64,000 nt of DNA from Terriglobia bacterium. GTDB lineage: Bacteria > Acidobacteriota > Terriglobia > Versatilivoradales > Versatilivoraceae. The notes under the pieces were generated by a model. That model saw nothing but the letters and a program-made list of their open reading frames with translations, was not told the origin of the DNA and ran no database searches. The stretch is taken from contig OX638355.1 in assembly GCA_951813285.1 (NCBI GenBank), positions 4,545,136 through 4,609,135 of the forward strand. Direction: 5' to 3'. A program made the position numbers and the translations under genes. The stretch's first letter is position 1. Each line of letters begins with the position of its first letter. Of this stretch, positions 27,170 to 36,116 are shown piece after piece.

Positions 27170-30000
27170 TTTCGGTTGATCTGATCCATCAACTCTGCCG
27201 CCCTGGCCTCATCCAGATCTTTCAGCTTGCGGTACTGCTCCAGGGCCGAGGCTCTGTCTCCTAGCGCCAAATTGGCCAGTCCAAGCTGAAAGCGCACCTC
27301 GACGTTGCCCGGCTGGAAACGGAGAACCTGCCTGAAGGCGGGGATGGCCCGTTGCGGCTGTCCCAACTGGGCGTGGGCTTCTCCAATGAACTGGTGCAGT
27401 TGGACCAAGTCGGGCTTGATGCGTGTAGCCCCTTGAAAGGCCCGGATGGCCTCCGGCAGGCGCCCCAATTTCACGTAGGCCGTTCCAAGATGGAGGTGAG
27501 CCTGCAATGAATCGGGCTGCAGGCGCACGGCTTCCCGGAAGGCCTGACCGGCTTCCCGGTGCCGGCCCAGTTGGCCGAAGGCCGCCCCCAGGTTGGAGTA
27601 GGCTTCGGCAAAGTCGGGCTTGATCTCGATGGCCTGCTGAAAGGACTCCACCGCTTGCTGGAATTGACTGGCCTGGCCGTAGGCAAGACCCAGTTTGAGG
27701 CAGGTCTCGGCATCCTCCGGATCGATGCGGACCACTTGAGCCAGGGCCGCGGCAGCCTCCCTCCATTGCCCCAGTTGGCCCAGAACCAGACCCAGGTTGG
27801 AATAGGCCTCGCCGTAGTCGGGATCGATCTTGACCGCCTGCCGAAAGGCCTCCACCGCCTCCGTCAGGCGCTCCGCCTGGCCATAGGCCACTCCCAGGCT
27901 GGAATGGGCTTCAGCATGGTCGCTTCTGAGGTCGATGGCTTTTTGAAAGGCTCGAATGGCTTCCCCGTGCCGGCCCAGTTCGTTCTGGGACAGACCCAGG
28001 TTGTAATGGGCTTCGGCGTCCTCCGGCTTTAGCGAGATGGCCTGCCGGAAGTCGCTGACGGCTTGCGGGTGTCGGCCCAGCCCCGCCCGAGCCACCCCCA
28101 GCGAGCGGTATACCCCGGGGTTGTTGGGTTCGAGCTGCAAAGCGCGATAAAACTCCCGGGTGGCATCGTCTACCTGACCCTGCTGCAGAAAAATGGTTCC
28201 TGAATTGGCATGGGCGTCCGCCAGCAGAGGATCGCTGCGCACAGCCAGTCGAAAGTGTTCCTGCGCCGCCTCGATCTGTTGCCGCTCCTTCAGGATCAGT
28301 CCCAGGCCGTTGTGGGCGGCGGCGTGGCCGGGATTGAGGCGAAGGGCGCGCCGGTACTGCTCGGCCGCCTCGTCCGGACGGCCCTGCTTCCTCAGCACCT
28401 CCCCCAACCGGAAGCGGGCGGGCGCCAGCTCCGGATCGGCCTCCAGGGCCCGTCTCAGATGGATTCCGGCTTGATCCAGGTCTCCCGACTCCACCTGCAC
28501 CAGGGCCAACTGAAGGTAGGGCTCAGGACTGCTTCCTTGCCATTGGGGAAGGGCCAGTTCCAGCCGATCCACCCCCCGGGCTAAATGGACCGGGGACCGA
28601 ATCTGTCCCAATCCCCGGTAAATTTCCCGTTCCGAATCGGGCAACGCATCCGGCTGGTGCAACACCACCGCGTCGGGCTTGGGGGAGTGGTCTTCCTTGA
28701 GGGGCGCCAGCAGGTCCCTTTGGGGAGGGTGGCGCTGGATGAAGTGATCGGTCATCACCACGTGAACCGCGTCCTGGGTGCGGCGCTGGGGCATATGGCA
28801 GCTCGCGCAATCGCTCTCCCCCGGCTGGGGATGGGCCTGCGGCGACACCTCGGCGTGACAGTCCAGACAGCGCTCCCGATAGTGCCGCGCCGCTTCCTCC
28901 CCGCGGGGAGCGTGATGGGGTTCATGACAGGTGGTGCAGGTCATCTTTCCCCGGCTGCCGATGAAGCAGGGCGAGCGGCGCAGGCGATAGCTGCTGCTGT
29001 CCACCTCGTACCGCTCGCTCAACTCCCGGGTCTCGGGATCGACCAGATCGAACCGGACGGCGTAGTCCGCCAGGGGTTCGCCCGGCCGGTAGGAGTAGAT
29101 CGAGCGCCCGAAACGCTGGATGTGGGGGCCGGCGGTAGCCACCGGCAGGTGGCACTGCATGCAGACCTCCATTTCGCGCTCGGGTCCCAGACGGACCGGA
29201 TTCACAATGGCCCGGCGGATGTCGGCCGCATCCGCCCTGCCGCTGGAAACCAGCTCCAGGTGCCGGGCGCCGGGGCCGTGGCAGCGCTGGCAGTCGATCC
29301 CCGACGGCAGTTCCCTGGGGAAACGGCTGTCGAGCCCGAGCCGGTCCGAGGGTTCCGGAAGGGGCGGATAGGCATTGTGGCAGAACATGCAGGCATGGGT
29401 CACCTGCCGGCTGAAACCCTCATGGTCGGACCGGTCGTAGCCGGGACTCATGGCCCAGCGCTGCTCCTGGGTATACCAGCTCGCCGGCAGCTGCCTCAGC
29501 ACGCCGCCGGCGTCCAGATGGAGATAGCTGCGGGCGTGGATTCCCGAGCCGATGATGTGGGTGGCCTCCATCTCGAAGACATTCTGCTCGCGGCCCTGGG
29601 CATCCAGTTGGTAGCGCCTCTGGTAGAACCGCCCGTCGCGCTGAATCATCCGATAGTGGCGGTTGGAGAGCTCATGGTAGAAGTGGTTGTTGACCTCGTA
29701 GTCCTCGATGACGTTCTCGGCGGAGGGCTTGTAGAAGGAGCGCCCCATGGCGACTTGCTGATAACTGTCATGGATGTCGGAGTGACAGGGCTGGCAGAGT
29801 TGCGTGTCGACATACCCGGCGGTGGCATCCGGCTTCGAAGCTTGAGAGACAGTGTCCTGCCCTGCCAGGACAGCCCAGGCAACTACCGGGGCGAGAGACC
29901 AGAATAATCCGGCGGATCGATTCCGGCGCGAACAGCCGTGACTCTGAAGATCAGCTTTTCTCAAACCAACATTCCCTGAGAGTGGCGCGAGGCCGCCCAC
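27166..30000 (-). CDS. Heptahaem c-type cytochrome fused to TPR repeats (copy 2, longest)
   Basis: This 944-residue protein starts at GTG 30000 (GGGAGTGTT upstream). A hydrophobic signal lies at about residues 30-47. Seven CXXCH motifs follow in the same order as copy 1: CQPCH, CMFCH, CQRCH, CMQCH, CTTCH, CLDCH, CASCH. The conserved stretches MGRSFYKPSAENVIEDYE and MSPGYDRSDHEGFSRQVTH are shared with copy 3. Around twelve TPRs occupy the C-terminal half (residues about 470-930), several more than in copy 1. It is probably a periplasmic or outer-surface electron carrier with a long docking arm. It is next to copy 3 on the same strand, with 257 nt of repeat-bearing DNA between. Confidence 0.88.
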   Translation of the reverse strand: MGGLAPLSGNVGLRKADLQSHGCSRRNRSAGLFWSLAPVVAWAVLAGQDTVSQASKPDATAGYVDTQLCQPCHSDIHDSYQQVAMGRSFYKPSAENVIEDYEVNNHFYHELSNRHYRMIQRDGRFYQRRYQLDAQGREQNVFEMEATHIIGSGIHARSYLHLDAGGVLRQLPASWYTQEQRWAMSPGYDRSDHEGFSRQVTHACMFCHNAYPPLPEPSDRLGLDSRFPRELPSGIDCQRCHGPGARHLELVSSGRADAADIRRAIVNPVRLGPEREMEVCMQCHLPVATAGPHIQRFGRSIYSYRPGEPLADYAVRFDLVDPETRELSERYEVDSSSYRLRRSPCFIGSRGKMTCTTCHEPHHAPRGEEAARHYRERCLDCHAEVSPQAHPQPGESDCASCHMPQRRTQDAVHVVMTDHFIQRHPPQRDLLAPLKEDHSPKPDAVVLHQPDALPDSEREIYRGLGQIRSPVHLARGVDRLELALPQWQGSSPEPYLQLALVQVESGDLDQAGIHLRRALEADPELAPARFRLGEVLRKQGRPDEAAEQYRRALRLNPGHAAAHNGLGLILKERQQIEAAQEHFRLAVRSDPLLADAHANSGTIFLQQGQVDDATREFYRALQLEPNNPGVYRSLGVARAGLGRHPQAVSDFRQAISLKPEDAEAHYNLGLSQNELGRHGEAIRAFQKAIDLRSDHAEAHSSLGVAYGQAERLTEAVEAFRQAVKIDPDYGEAYSNLGLVLGQLGQWREAAAALAQVVRIDPEDAETCLKLGLAYGQASQFQQAVESFQQAIEIKPDFAEAYSNLGAAFGQLGRHREAGQAFREAVRLQPDSLQAHLHLGTAYVKLGRLPEAIRAFQGATRIKPDLVQLHQFIGEAHAQLGQPQRAIPAFRQVLRFQPGNVEVRFQLGLANLALGDRASALEQYRKLKDLDEARAAELMDQINRN

Positions 30001-30061
30001 AACACTCCCACCTTGATATGTGTTTAACGTTTCTTTGGCGAATTGGTGTGTTCCCGACAGA

Positions 30062-30210
30062 CACCACTGATCCGCCGCTTCGCGGCTGCGAGGTTGCCGA
30101 GACCCAACGACCCCGGGCTCCCGCCCGGGGCTACCCGAGACCGCAGCTACGCTGTTCTCTCCTTACCCACAACACTGCCCGGGGACGGGAAATTCCCCTA
30201 GATTATCTCT
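30062..30210. repeat. CCGGGCTCCCGCCCGGGGCTAC-type dispersed repeat
   Basis: CCGCCGCTTCGCGGCTGCGAGG, then CCCGGGCTCCCGCCCGGGGC, CGCAGCTACGCTGTTCTCT and TTACCCACAACACTGCC recur in the same order at 38700-38915. The GGGCTCCCGCCC core is a strong hairpin. Confidence 0.65.
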
Positions 30211-30257
30211 GTGTGGTTTCCCCGCTTCCGGGCGTCCCCCGGTGGAAGTATTCCGAC

Positions 30258-32726
30258 CTAATCCCGGGGCGGGTCGCCAGGATTTTGCCGGTCCATCTGG
30301 TCCTTCAGCATTCCCGCCCTCTTGTGCGCGCCCAGGCGCTTCAAGGTCTCGTACTCCTGCAGCGCCGCTTTCCTGTTCCCCAACGTGAGATGGGCCATTC
30401 CCAAAAAGAACCGGGCTTCGGGATCGTTGGGCCGGATGGAGGCCGTCTTTTGAAACGCCTCGAGGGCCTCGGGCAGCCGACCCATTTGGGCATAGGCCAA
30501 GCCGAGACTGGAATAGCCCTCGGCATCTTCCGGCCTCAGCCGGACGGCTTCCCGAAATGCCGCCAGGGCTTCTTCCAACTGTCCCAGCTCGTTGAGGGCC
30601 ACCCCCAGATTGTAATGATAGTCGGCGTCTTCGGGTTCGAGTTGGATGGCTTGGCGGAATGCCTCGATCGCCTGCCCCGGTCGGCCCGCGCGAGCCCGAG
30701 CCAGGCCCAGACTATAGTGAGCCTTGGAGAGGTCCGGCTTGAGGCGAACCGCCTCGGCGAAGGCCTCCAGGGCCTGGGGTTGCCGGCCCGCCCTGGACAG
30801 CGCCGTTCCCAGATTCAGATGGACCTGGGCGTTGGCCGGCTCGATGCTCAAGGCTCCCTCAAACTCTTGAACGGCCCGGTTCCACTCCCCCTGCTGAAGA
30901 TAGGCCGTCCCCAGGTTGGCATGGCCTTCCGCCAGAAAGGGGTTGTGCTGCACTGCCAGGCGAAAGTGAGCGATGGCCGACTCGATCTGTCCCTGTCCCT
31001 TGGCGATGAGCCCCAGACCGATTTCCGCCTCTCCATAGGTGGGATCGGCCGCCAGGGCCAGCCGGTAGTGGCGGACGGCCTGGTTCCATTTCTCCTGCTC
31101 TCTCAGCATGTCCGCCAGCCTGGTGCGGGCAGTGACCGTGCTGGAATCCAACTGCAGGGCCTGGCGCAATCGAGCCTCGGCAGCGTCCCGTTCGCCCGCC
31201 TCCAGCAGAGCCTTGCCCCATTCGGCAAAGAATTCCGGGTGAGAGGAGGTCTCCGGACTCAAGCGGGCCTTCAGCCTGCTCAGTCCCTGCCTGAGGTGGG
31301 AGGGCGACTGGACCTGGGCCAACCCCCAATAGATCTCTCGTTCCGATGCCGGGAGTGCCTTGGGGTCATTCAGAACCACCGCACCCTCATGCGGACTATG
31401 GTCTTCCTCGAGCGGGGCCAGCAGGTCCCGCTCGGGCGGACGGCTCTGAATCCAGTGGTCGGTCATCACCACGTGGACCGCGTCCTCGGTCCGCCGCCTG
31501 GGCATGTGGCAAGGTACGCAATCGCTTTGAGCCGGTTGCGTATGGACCTGGCCCGAAAGGCTGGGATGGCAGCTCATGCAGCGCCGGCGGAAATGTTGAA
31601 CCGCATCCGGCCCTCGGGGCGTCGTATGGGGATCGTGGCAGGTGGTGCAGGTCATGGCTCCCCGGCTCTCCTGGAAACAGCTTGACTGGAGCAGCCGATA
31701 GGCGGTGCTGTCGATCTCGAAACGGTCCGCCGGCCTGCCGGGATCGGGTCCCACCAGGTCGAAGTGCACGATGTAGTCATCCAGCGACTCTCCGGGACGG
31801 AAGGAATAGACCGTGCGCCCGGCCCGCCGGACCCGGTCTCCCAGGTTGCCCAGCGTGGACTGGACGTGACACTGCATGCAGACGTCCATCTGGCGCTCCG
31901 GACTCAAGCGGGCGGGATTGAGAATGGCCGCGCGGACCGCCTCCATGGCCGACTCTCCACTCGACAACAGATCTACATGCCGAGAACCGGGACCGTGGCA
32001 GCGCTGGCAGTCGATGCCAGAGGGCAGATCGCGGGGGAAACGGCTCTGCTGACCGTAGCGGTCGCTGGGCTCGGGAAGCCGCGGATAGCCGTTGTGGCAG
32101 AACATGCAGGAGTGGCCGACCCGGCGGCGGAAATCGTCGTGGCGGGCATGGTCGTACCCCGGACTCATCCCCCAGCCCTTGCCCTGGGAATACCAGCTCA
32201 CCGGCAGTTGCCGCAACACACCATTCTCGGCCAGGTTCAGATAGGTTCGGGCATGGTTGCCGGAACCCATGATGTGGGTCACTTCCAGTTCGAAGACGTT
32301 CTTTTCCCTGCCCTGATCGTCCAACTGGTAGCGTCTCTGGTAGAACTTGCCGTTGCGCTGGACCATGCGGTAATGGCGATTGGAGGGCGCGTGAAAGAGG
32401 TGGTTGTCGGTGGTGTAGTCTTCGATGACGTTCCCCGAGGAGGGCTTGTAAAAGGAACGCCCCATGGCCACCTTCTGATAGCTCCGAAAGATTTCGGCGT
32501 GGCAGGGCTGGCAGGTTTGCGGGTCAAGGTACCCGGGAGCGGTATCCGCCTCAGACGCCCGGGAAACGGCAGCTTGCCCGATCAGGATGACGCAAGCAGC
32601 CAGCAACACCGCAATTCCGAGAATAGTGGAGAGTGGTGAGTGGTGAGTGGTGAGTGGGGAGTGGGGAGTGGAGAGTGAAGAGCGGAGAGTGGAGAGTGAA
32701 GTGCGGAGAAATGATGCGTTACACAT
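30258..32726 (-). CDS. Heptahaem c-type cytochrome fused to TPR repeats (copy 3)
   Basis: This is 822 residues from ATG 32726. After the hydrophobic segment ILGIAVLLAACVILIG come seven CXXCH motifs (CQPCH, CMFCH, CQRCH, CMQCH, CTTCH, CMSCH, CVPCH) and about ten TPRs. It is closest to copy 2 (shared MGRSFYKPS.GNVIEDY, PSGIDCQRCHGPGSRH). The first 35 residues (SLSTPHSPLTTHHSPLST) are encoded by heptanucleotide repeats of the ACTCACC/ACTCTCC type. The true start may therefore lie after them (for example GTG within IAVLL), or slippage there may shift the frame. There is no strong ribosome binding site at 32726. Role as for the other copies: periplasmic electron transfer with protein docking, inferred. 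Confidence 0.85.
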   Translation of the reverse strand: MCNASFLRTSLSTLRSSLSTPHSPLTTHHSPLSTILGIAVLLAACVILIGQAAVSRASEADTAPGYLDPQTCQPCHAEIFRSYQKVAMGRSFYKPSSGNVIEDYTTDNHLFHAPSNRHYRMVQRNGKFYQRRYQLDDQGREKNVFELEVTHIMGSGNHARTYLNLAENGVLRQLPVSWYSQGKGWGMSPGYDHARHDDFRRRVGHSCMFCHNGYPRLPEPSDRYGQQSRFPRDLPSGIDCQRCHGPGSRHVDLLSSGESAMEAVRAAILNPARLSPERQMDVCMQCHVQSTLGNLGDRVRRAGRTVYSFRPGESLDDYIVHFDLVGPDPGRPADRFEIDSTAYRLLQSSCFQESRGAMTCTTCHDPHTTPRGPDAVQHFRRRCMSCHPSLSGQVHTQPAQSDCVPCHMPRRRTEDAVHVVMTDHWIQSRPPERDLLAPLEEDHSPHEGAVVLNDPKALPASEREIYWGLAQVQSPSHLRQGLSRLKARLSPETSSHPEFFAEWGKALLEAGERDAAEARLRQALQLDSSTVTARTRLADMLREQEKWNQAVRHYRLALAADPTYGEAEIGLGLIAKGQGQIESAIAHFRLAVQHNPFLAEGHANLGTAYLQQGEWNRAVQEFEGALSIEPANAQVHLNLGTALSRAGRQPQALEAFAEAVRLKPDLSKAHYSLGLARARAGRPGQAIEAFRQAIQLEPEDADYHYNLGVALNELGQLEEALAAFREAVRLRPEDAEGYSSLGLAYAQMGRLPEALEAFQKTASIRPNDPEARFFLGMAHLTLGNRKAALQEYETLKRLGAHKRAGMLKDQMDRQNPGDPPRD
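32633..32712. repeat. Heptanucleotide simple-sequence tract at cytochrome N-terminus
   Basis: Runs of GGTGAGT, GGGGAGT and GGAGAGT units (7 nt each) cover the 5' end of the copy 3 cytochrome gene. An inverted short copy, CTTCACTCTCCACTCTCCAC, lies at 32970-33000 on the other side of the intergenic gap. Confidence 0.75.
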
Positions 32727-33002
32727 CTTGTCAGTCTCGTGCAGTCGTTAAGAAAGTACAACCAAGTCAAAAGGCCCCTGCCTGCTTGTCGGGAACACAC
32801 GGATTCGCGCTGCATGCGACGGGGGTAAAAAGAGTGATCCACGAAGGGACACGAAGCAAGACGCCGAGGGAAATCGAAACCTTTCCCTGCTCCCGAAACG
32901 CCATCCAGGACCCCGGTTCCATCTTCGGAAGATCCGCCCCGTCGTCCGGGGCGGAGACCTGCTTGTAACTCTTCACTCTCCACTCTCCACTATCCACTGC
33001 CG

Positions 33003-33824
33003 TTAGAGGTCCAGCTTCCCATCGGTCTTCATCTTCTTCAGCTTGAAGGAAGTCTTCACCTTCAGAGGCCCGTGACGGCTGATGAACCGGGCTTCCCCGT
33101 CTCTCAGTTCCACCGACCGCCCCGCCTCTGTGACCCGGGGAAAGAGGAAGAGAGCCATAGGGAAACGCAAGGTCTCCGGACCCACGAACTGTACCGGGGC
33201 GATCTTCTTGGGCTTGCGCTTTCCGGACAGCAGGAAGGTCTTTCCCTGGATCTCCTCCAGGGTGGCGCGGCGGTAGAACCTGGAAACCGAGCCGACTACA
33301 GCGATAATGTGATGGCGGCGGGATTGCCCGTGAAGCGCCTGCATCTGTTCCTTCAGGTCCAACCCCCGGAGCTCGCGAAGCCGGCCGATTGCTTGACGGG
33401 CCCTGAGAGAGGAGTACCAGAAGACGCGATAGCGTTCGGCCGCGCGCCCGGCGTCGCCTTCGCGAGATTCCCCCTGCCGGATGGAGTTGCGCGGGTCGTC
33501 CAGCGGGTCGTCGGAACGGGATGCCATCCGCTGGTCCACATCGCCGGATCGGGTGGGATCGGGAGGCCCTTGGGGGTCCAGTGACGGCCAGGCCGCTCGT
33601 TCACTCCTCAGGTCTCTCTCATAGCCATCCCCCGAGGGGATGACGAAGAGGTGGGACTTTCCCCAGGGAGACTTTCTCAGAACCTTGCGAGCCTCCTCTC
33701 GAGTCCACTCCTGAAAGGGCTTCTTCTGCCATTGACCACCCGCCGGCAGAACCAGCCACAAACCCAGGGCCATCACGATCAAGGTCCTCGTGGCTCCGGT
33801 ACGACCATTATTCATAACCGACAT
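33003..33824 (-). CDS. Secreted hypothetical protein
   Basis: This 273-residue protein starts at the ATG at 33824, which has GGAGGTGGTCC upstream. The signal peptide is RTLIVMALGLWLVLPAGGQ. The mature N-terminus, WQKKPFQEWTREEARKVLRK, has a Trp-rich helix pattern seen in several acidobacterial secreted hypotheticals. The middle region is Asp/Arg/Ser-rich, and the C-terminus is beta-rich and basic (LKVKTSFKLKKMKTDGK). I do not recognise a characterised family. It lies upstream of heptahaem copy 3 on the same strand, across 276 nt containing the inverted heptamer tract. Confidence 0.72.
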   Translation of the reverse strand: MSVMNNGRTGATRTLIVMALGLWLVLPAGGQWQKKPFQEWTREEARKVLRKSPWGKSHLFVIPSGDGYERDLRSERAAWPSLDPQGPPDPTRSGDVDQRMASRSDDPLDDPRNSIRQGESREGDAGRAAERYRVFWYSSLRARQAIGRLRELRGLDLKEQMQALHGQSRRHHIIAVVGSVSRFYRRATLEEIQGKTFLLSGKRKPKKIAPVQFVGPETLRFPMALFLFPRVTEAGRSVELRDGEARFISRHGPLKVKTSFKLKKMKTDGKLDL

Positions 33825-34257
33825 GGACCACCTCCAACCTCAAAGGCAATGCCACAGCGACCCGGGCCCCGGCCGAGTCCCCGCCCTGCCCTGCGGATCA
33901 TATGAGGAAAAACGGCCGATCGTTAATGAACTCGAACCACGAATGAACACGAATAATCACGAATAGACAAAAAGACACATGGCCATCCCTCAATGACAAG
34001 CGGCACTGAGTTGCTTCCGTTATTTGAGCCTTACCTTGGTATCACTCTGTGTCCTTCGTAGATATCCTCCTCGATTTCGATTGTCACCCCAAGAATTCAC
34101 AGTTCACCAATCCGTTTATTGGTGTTCATTCGTGTTCATTCGTGGTTCGTCGTTCCCCTTCGTGGATTCCTCTTGACCTTTCACCAACCCCTTAGTGGCC
34201 CTTCGTCGTCCTTCGTGGATATCTCTTTTTTGTTTGTCTGTCTGACCTCCTGCCTCG
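33825..34257. other. Intergenic stretch with CACGAA-type repeat scraps
   Basis: No gene is supported. Sequences such as ACCACGAATGAACACGAATA near 33937 and CTTAGTGGCCCTTCGTCGTC near 34190 belong to the CACGAAGGGCCAC repeat group. Confidence 0.55.
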
Positions 34258-36003
34258 CTACGGTTCGACGTTCCCGGCCGGCTGCGACTCCCGCGTGACC
34301 TCTACCTTCCCTGCACCTTCCTTGATAGAGAGTATCCGATTGGCGTCCAGGTCCCGATACACCTCTTCGGCGCCCCCCGGCCAACGGATCCGCAGGGACT
34401 GGATCTTGTCGGCATCGCCCAGGCCAAAGTGAGCCCGCAGGTCACTGGCCCCCAGATAGCCACCGCCTCCCGTCACCTGGTCGATTTGCCGGCCGGCGGC
34501 AGTCGTCACTTCGATCCTGGCTCCCACGCCGTCCCGGTTGCTTCGGGAACCGATCAGGTTCAGCAAAATCCAGTTCCGCCGGCTCCCGATCCGGTTCATG
34601 AGCAGATGGGGCCGCCCGCCGCAGTTGTTGACCAGGATATCCAAATCGCCGTCGTTGTCCAGGTCTCCAAAGCAGGAACCGCGGCCGACCCTCGGCTCCC
34701 GTCCCGCCTCCCGCGAGAAGCCCGCGTGTTCGCTGAACTTGCCCTGCCGGTTCTCCAGCAGCATGTCGGGCTGGGCGTAACGAAAGCCGAACTGGACTTG
34801 CTCCACGTTGTCCAGGACGTGTCCGTTGACCACCAGCAGATCCTGATCCCCGTCATTGTCAAAATCCAGGAACCCGGTGCCGAACCCCAGCAGGAACTGA
34901 TCTCCCCGGGTGACTCCGGAGGAGGCCCGTTCATCGGTGAACAGCCAGTCCTGGTGGTTGCGGTAGAGGGCGTTGGTCTCCATATCGTAGTTGGTCACCA
35001 CGATATCCATCAGGCCGTCCCCGTCGTAGTCGGCCGCGTCGGTGCCCATTCCCGCTTCCGGGTTGGCCTCCTCGTTGTAGCCGGTTCCCGAAAGCAGGGT
35101 CATGTCTTCGAATCCACCCTGGCGGTTGTTCCGGTAGTGGAAATTCCTTTCCGTGTCGTTGGCGACGTAGAGGTCCATCCAGCCGTCATCGTCGAAATCG
35201 GCAGCCACCACCCCCAAGCCCTTGCCCTCCGGGTTGAGGATGCCGGCGGCGGAGGACACGTCCCGAAAGCGACCGCCGCCCAGGTTCTCGTATAGCCTGT
35301 CGGCGACGCCGTCGTAGTTGCCCGGATAACAATAGGTCCGGATGTTCTTCAACTCGCAGTGGGGACTGGTCTCGAAGCTGGTCTCCAGGTAGTTGGTCAC
35401 GTAGAGGTCCAGGTCGCCGTCGTTCTCCAGGTCGAAGAAGGCGGCGCTGGTGCTCCAGTCGGAACAGCCGACGCCGGCTTTGGCCGTAACGTCGCTGAAG
35501 GTGCCGTCCCCGTTGTTGCGATAGAGCCCATTGGGTCCGAAGTTGGTGATGTAGACGTCCCGGTCGCCGTCATTATCGTAATCGCCCACGGCAACCCCCA
35601 TGCCATAGGCGCCGTTTCCCTCCAACCCCGCCCTGGCGGTCACCTCCTGGAAACGGCCGTTGGCCAGGTTGCGATAGAGCGCGTGGCCAACCGGCCCGGC
35701 GGCGCTGGTGTCGGGCGTCAGGCCTCCGTTGATCAGCAGAATATCCAACCACCCGTCGTTGTCGTAGTCGAACAGGGCGCAACCGGAGCCCACCGTCTCC
35801 ACCAGGTGCTTCTGGTCGGAAGCGCCTCGCTGGTGCCGGAAATCGATGCCGGCCCCAGCCCGGTTGTCGCGAAAGGGGGATGGGGGGTCCGGCCATGCCG
35901 GTATTCCGATACTTCCCCAGACGGGAGCCAGGACTGCCGCCCCAACCGCTGCCAGCAGGCCGCGCCAAGGCCGGCGCTTTACATGAGAGGGATGCCGATT
36001 CAT
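34258..36003 (-). CDS. CRTAC1-like FG-GAP/ASPIC-UnbV secreted protein
   Basis: This is 581 residues from the ATG at 36003; the 35 extra residues reached from GTG 36108 do not look like a signal. The N-terminus MNRHPSHVKRRPW and the hydrophobic stretch GLLAAVGAAVLAPVWG form a signal peptide. The body has at least seven FG-GAP/VCBS blades with calcium-binding loops (FDYDNDGWLDILLING, GDYDNDGDRDVYITNFG, ADFDDDGWMDLYVAND). The last 90 residues are an ASPIC/UnbV domain (NRDGVGARIEVTTAAGRQ, GASDLRAHFGLGD). This family forms beta-propellers, often secreted and found near TonB receptors or TPR proteins. It is downstream of a similar gene on the same strand. Confidence 0.9.
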   Translation of the reverse strand: MNRHPSHVKRRPWRGLLAAVGAAVLAPVWGSIGIPAWPDPPSPFRDNRAGAGIDFRHQRGASDQKHLVETVGSGCALFDYDNDGWLDILLINGGLTPDTSAAGPVGHALYRNLANGRFQEVTARAGLEGNGAYGMGVAVGDYDNDGDRDVYITNFGPNGLYRNNGDGTFSDVTAKAGVGCSDWSTSAAFFDLENDGDLDLYVTNYLETSFETSPHCELKNIRTYCYPGNYDGVADRLYENLGGGRFRDVSSAAGILNPEGKGLGVVAADFDDDGWMDLYVANDTERNFHYRNNRQGGFEDMTLLSGTGYNEEANPEAGMGTDAADYDGDGLMDIVVTNYDMETNALYRNHQDWLFTDERASSGVTRGDQFLLGFGTGFLDFDNDGDQDLLVVNGHVLDNVEQVQFGFRYAQPDMLLENRQGKFSEHAGFSREAGREPRVGRGSCFGDLDNDGDLDILVNNCGGRPHLLMNRIGSRRNWILLNLIGSRSNRDGVGARIEVTTAAGRQIDQVTGGGGYLGASDLRAHFGLGDADKIQSLRIRWPGGAEEVYRDLDANRILSIKEGAGKVEVTRESQPAGNVEP

Positions 36004-36116
36004 GGGACTGACCCACCCGATCTTTGGAGGGGAACCGAGCGTCGGCACCGAGGCCCCGGTGGGACAAAGATTGACCGATCCATTTCCAAACGCCTCCCGG
36101 TCCGACACTCGACCAT

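Noticed and set aside
28585-32639. Plus-strand open frames antisense to heptahaem copies 2 and 3
   Set aside because: The minus strand shows the CXXCH and TPR series; the plus frames only mirror them.
32633-32712. Considered as a CRISPR-like array
   Set aside because: Units are only 7 nt with no spacers and no cas genes; it is a simple-sequence tract.
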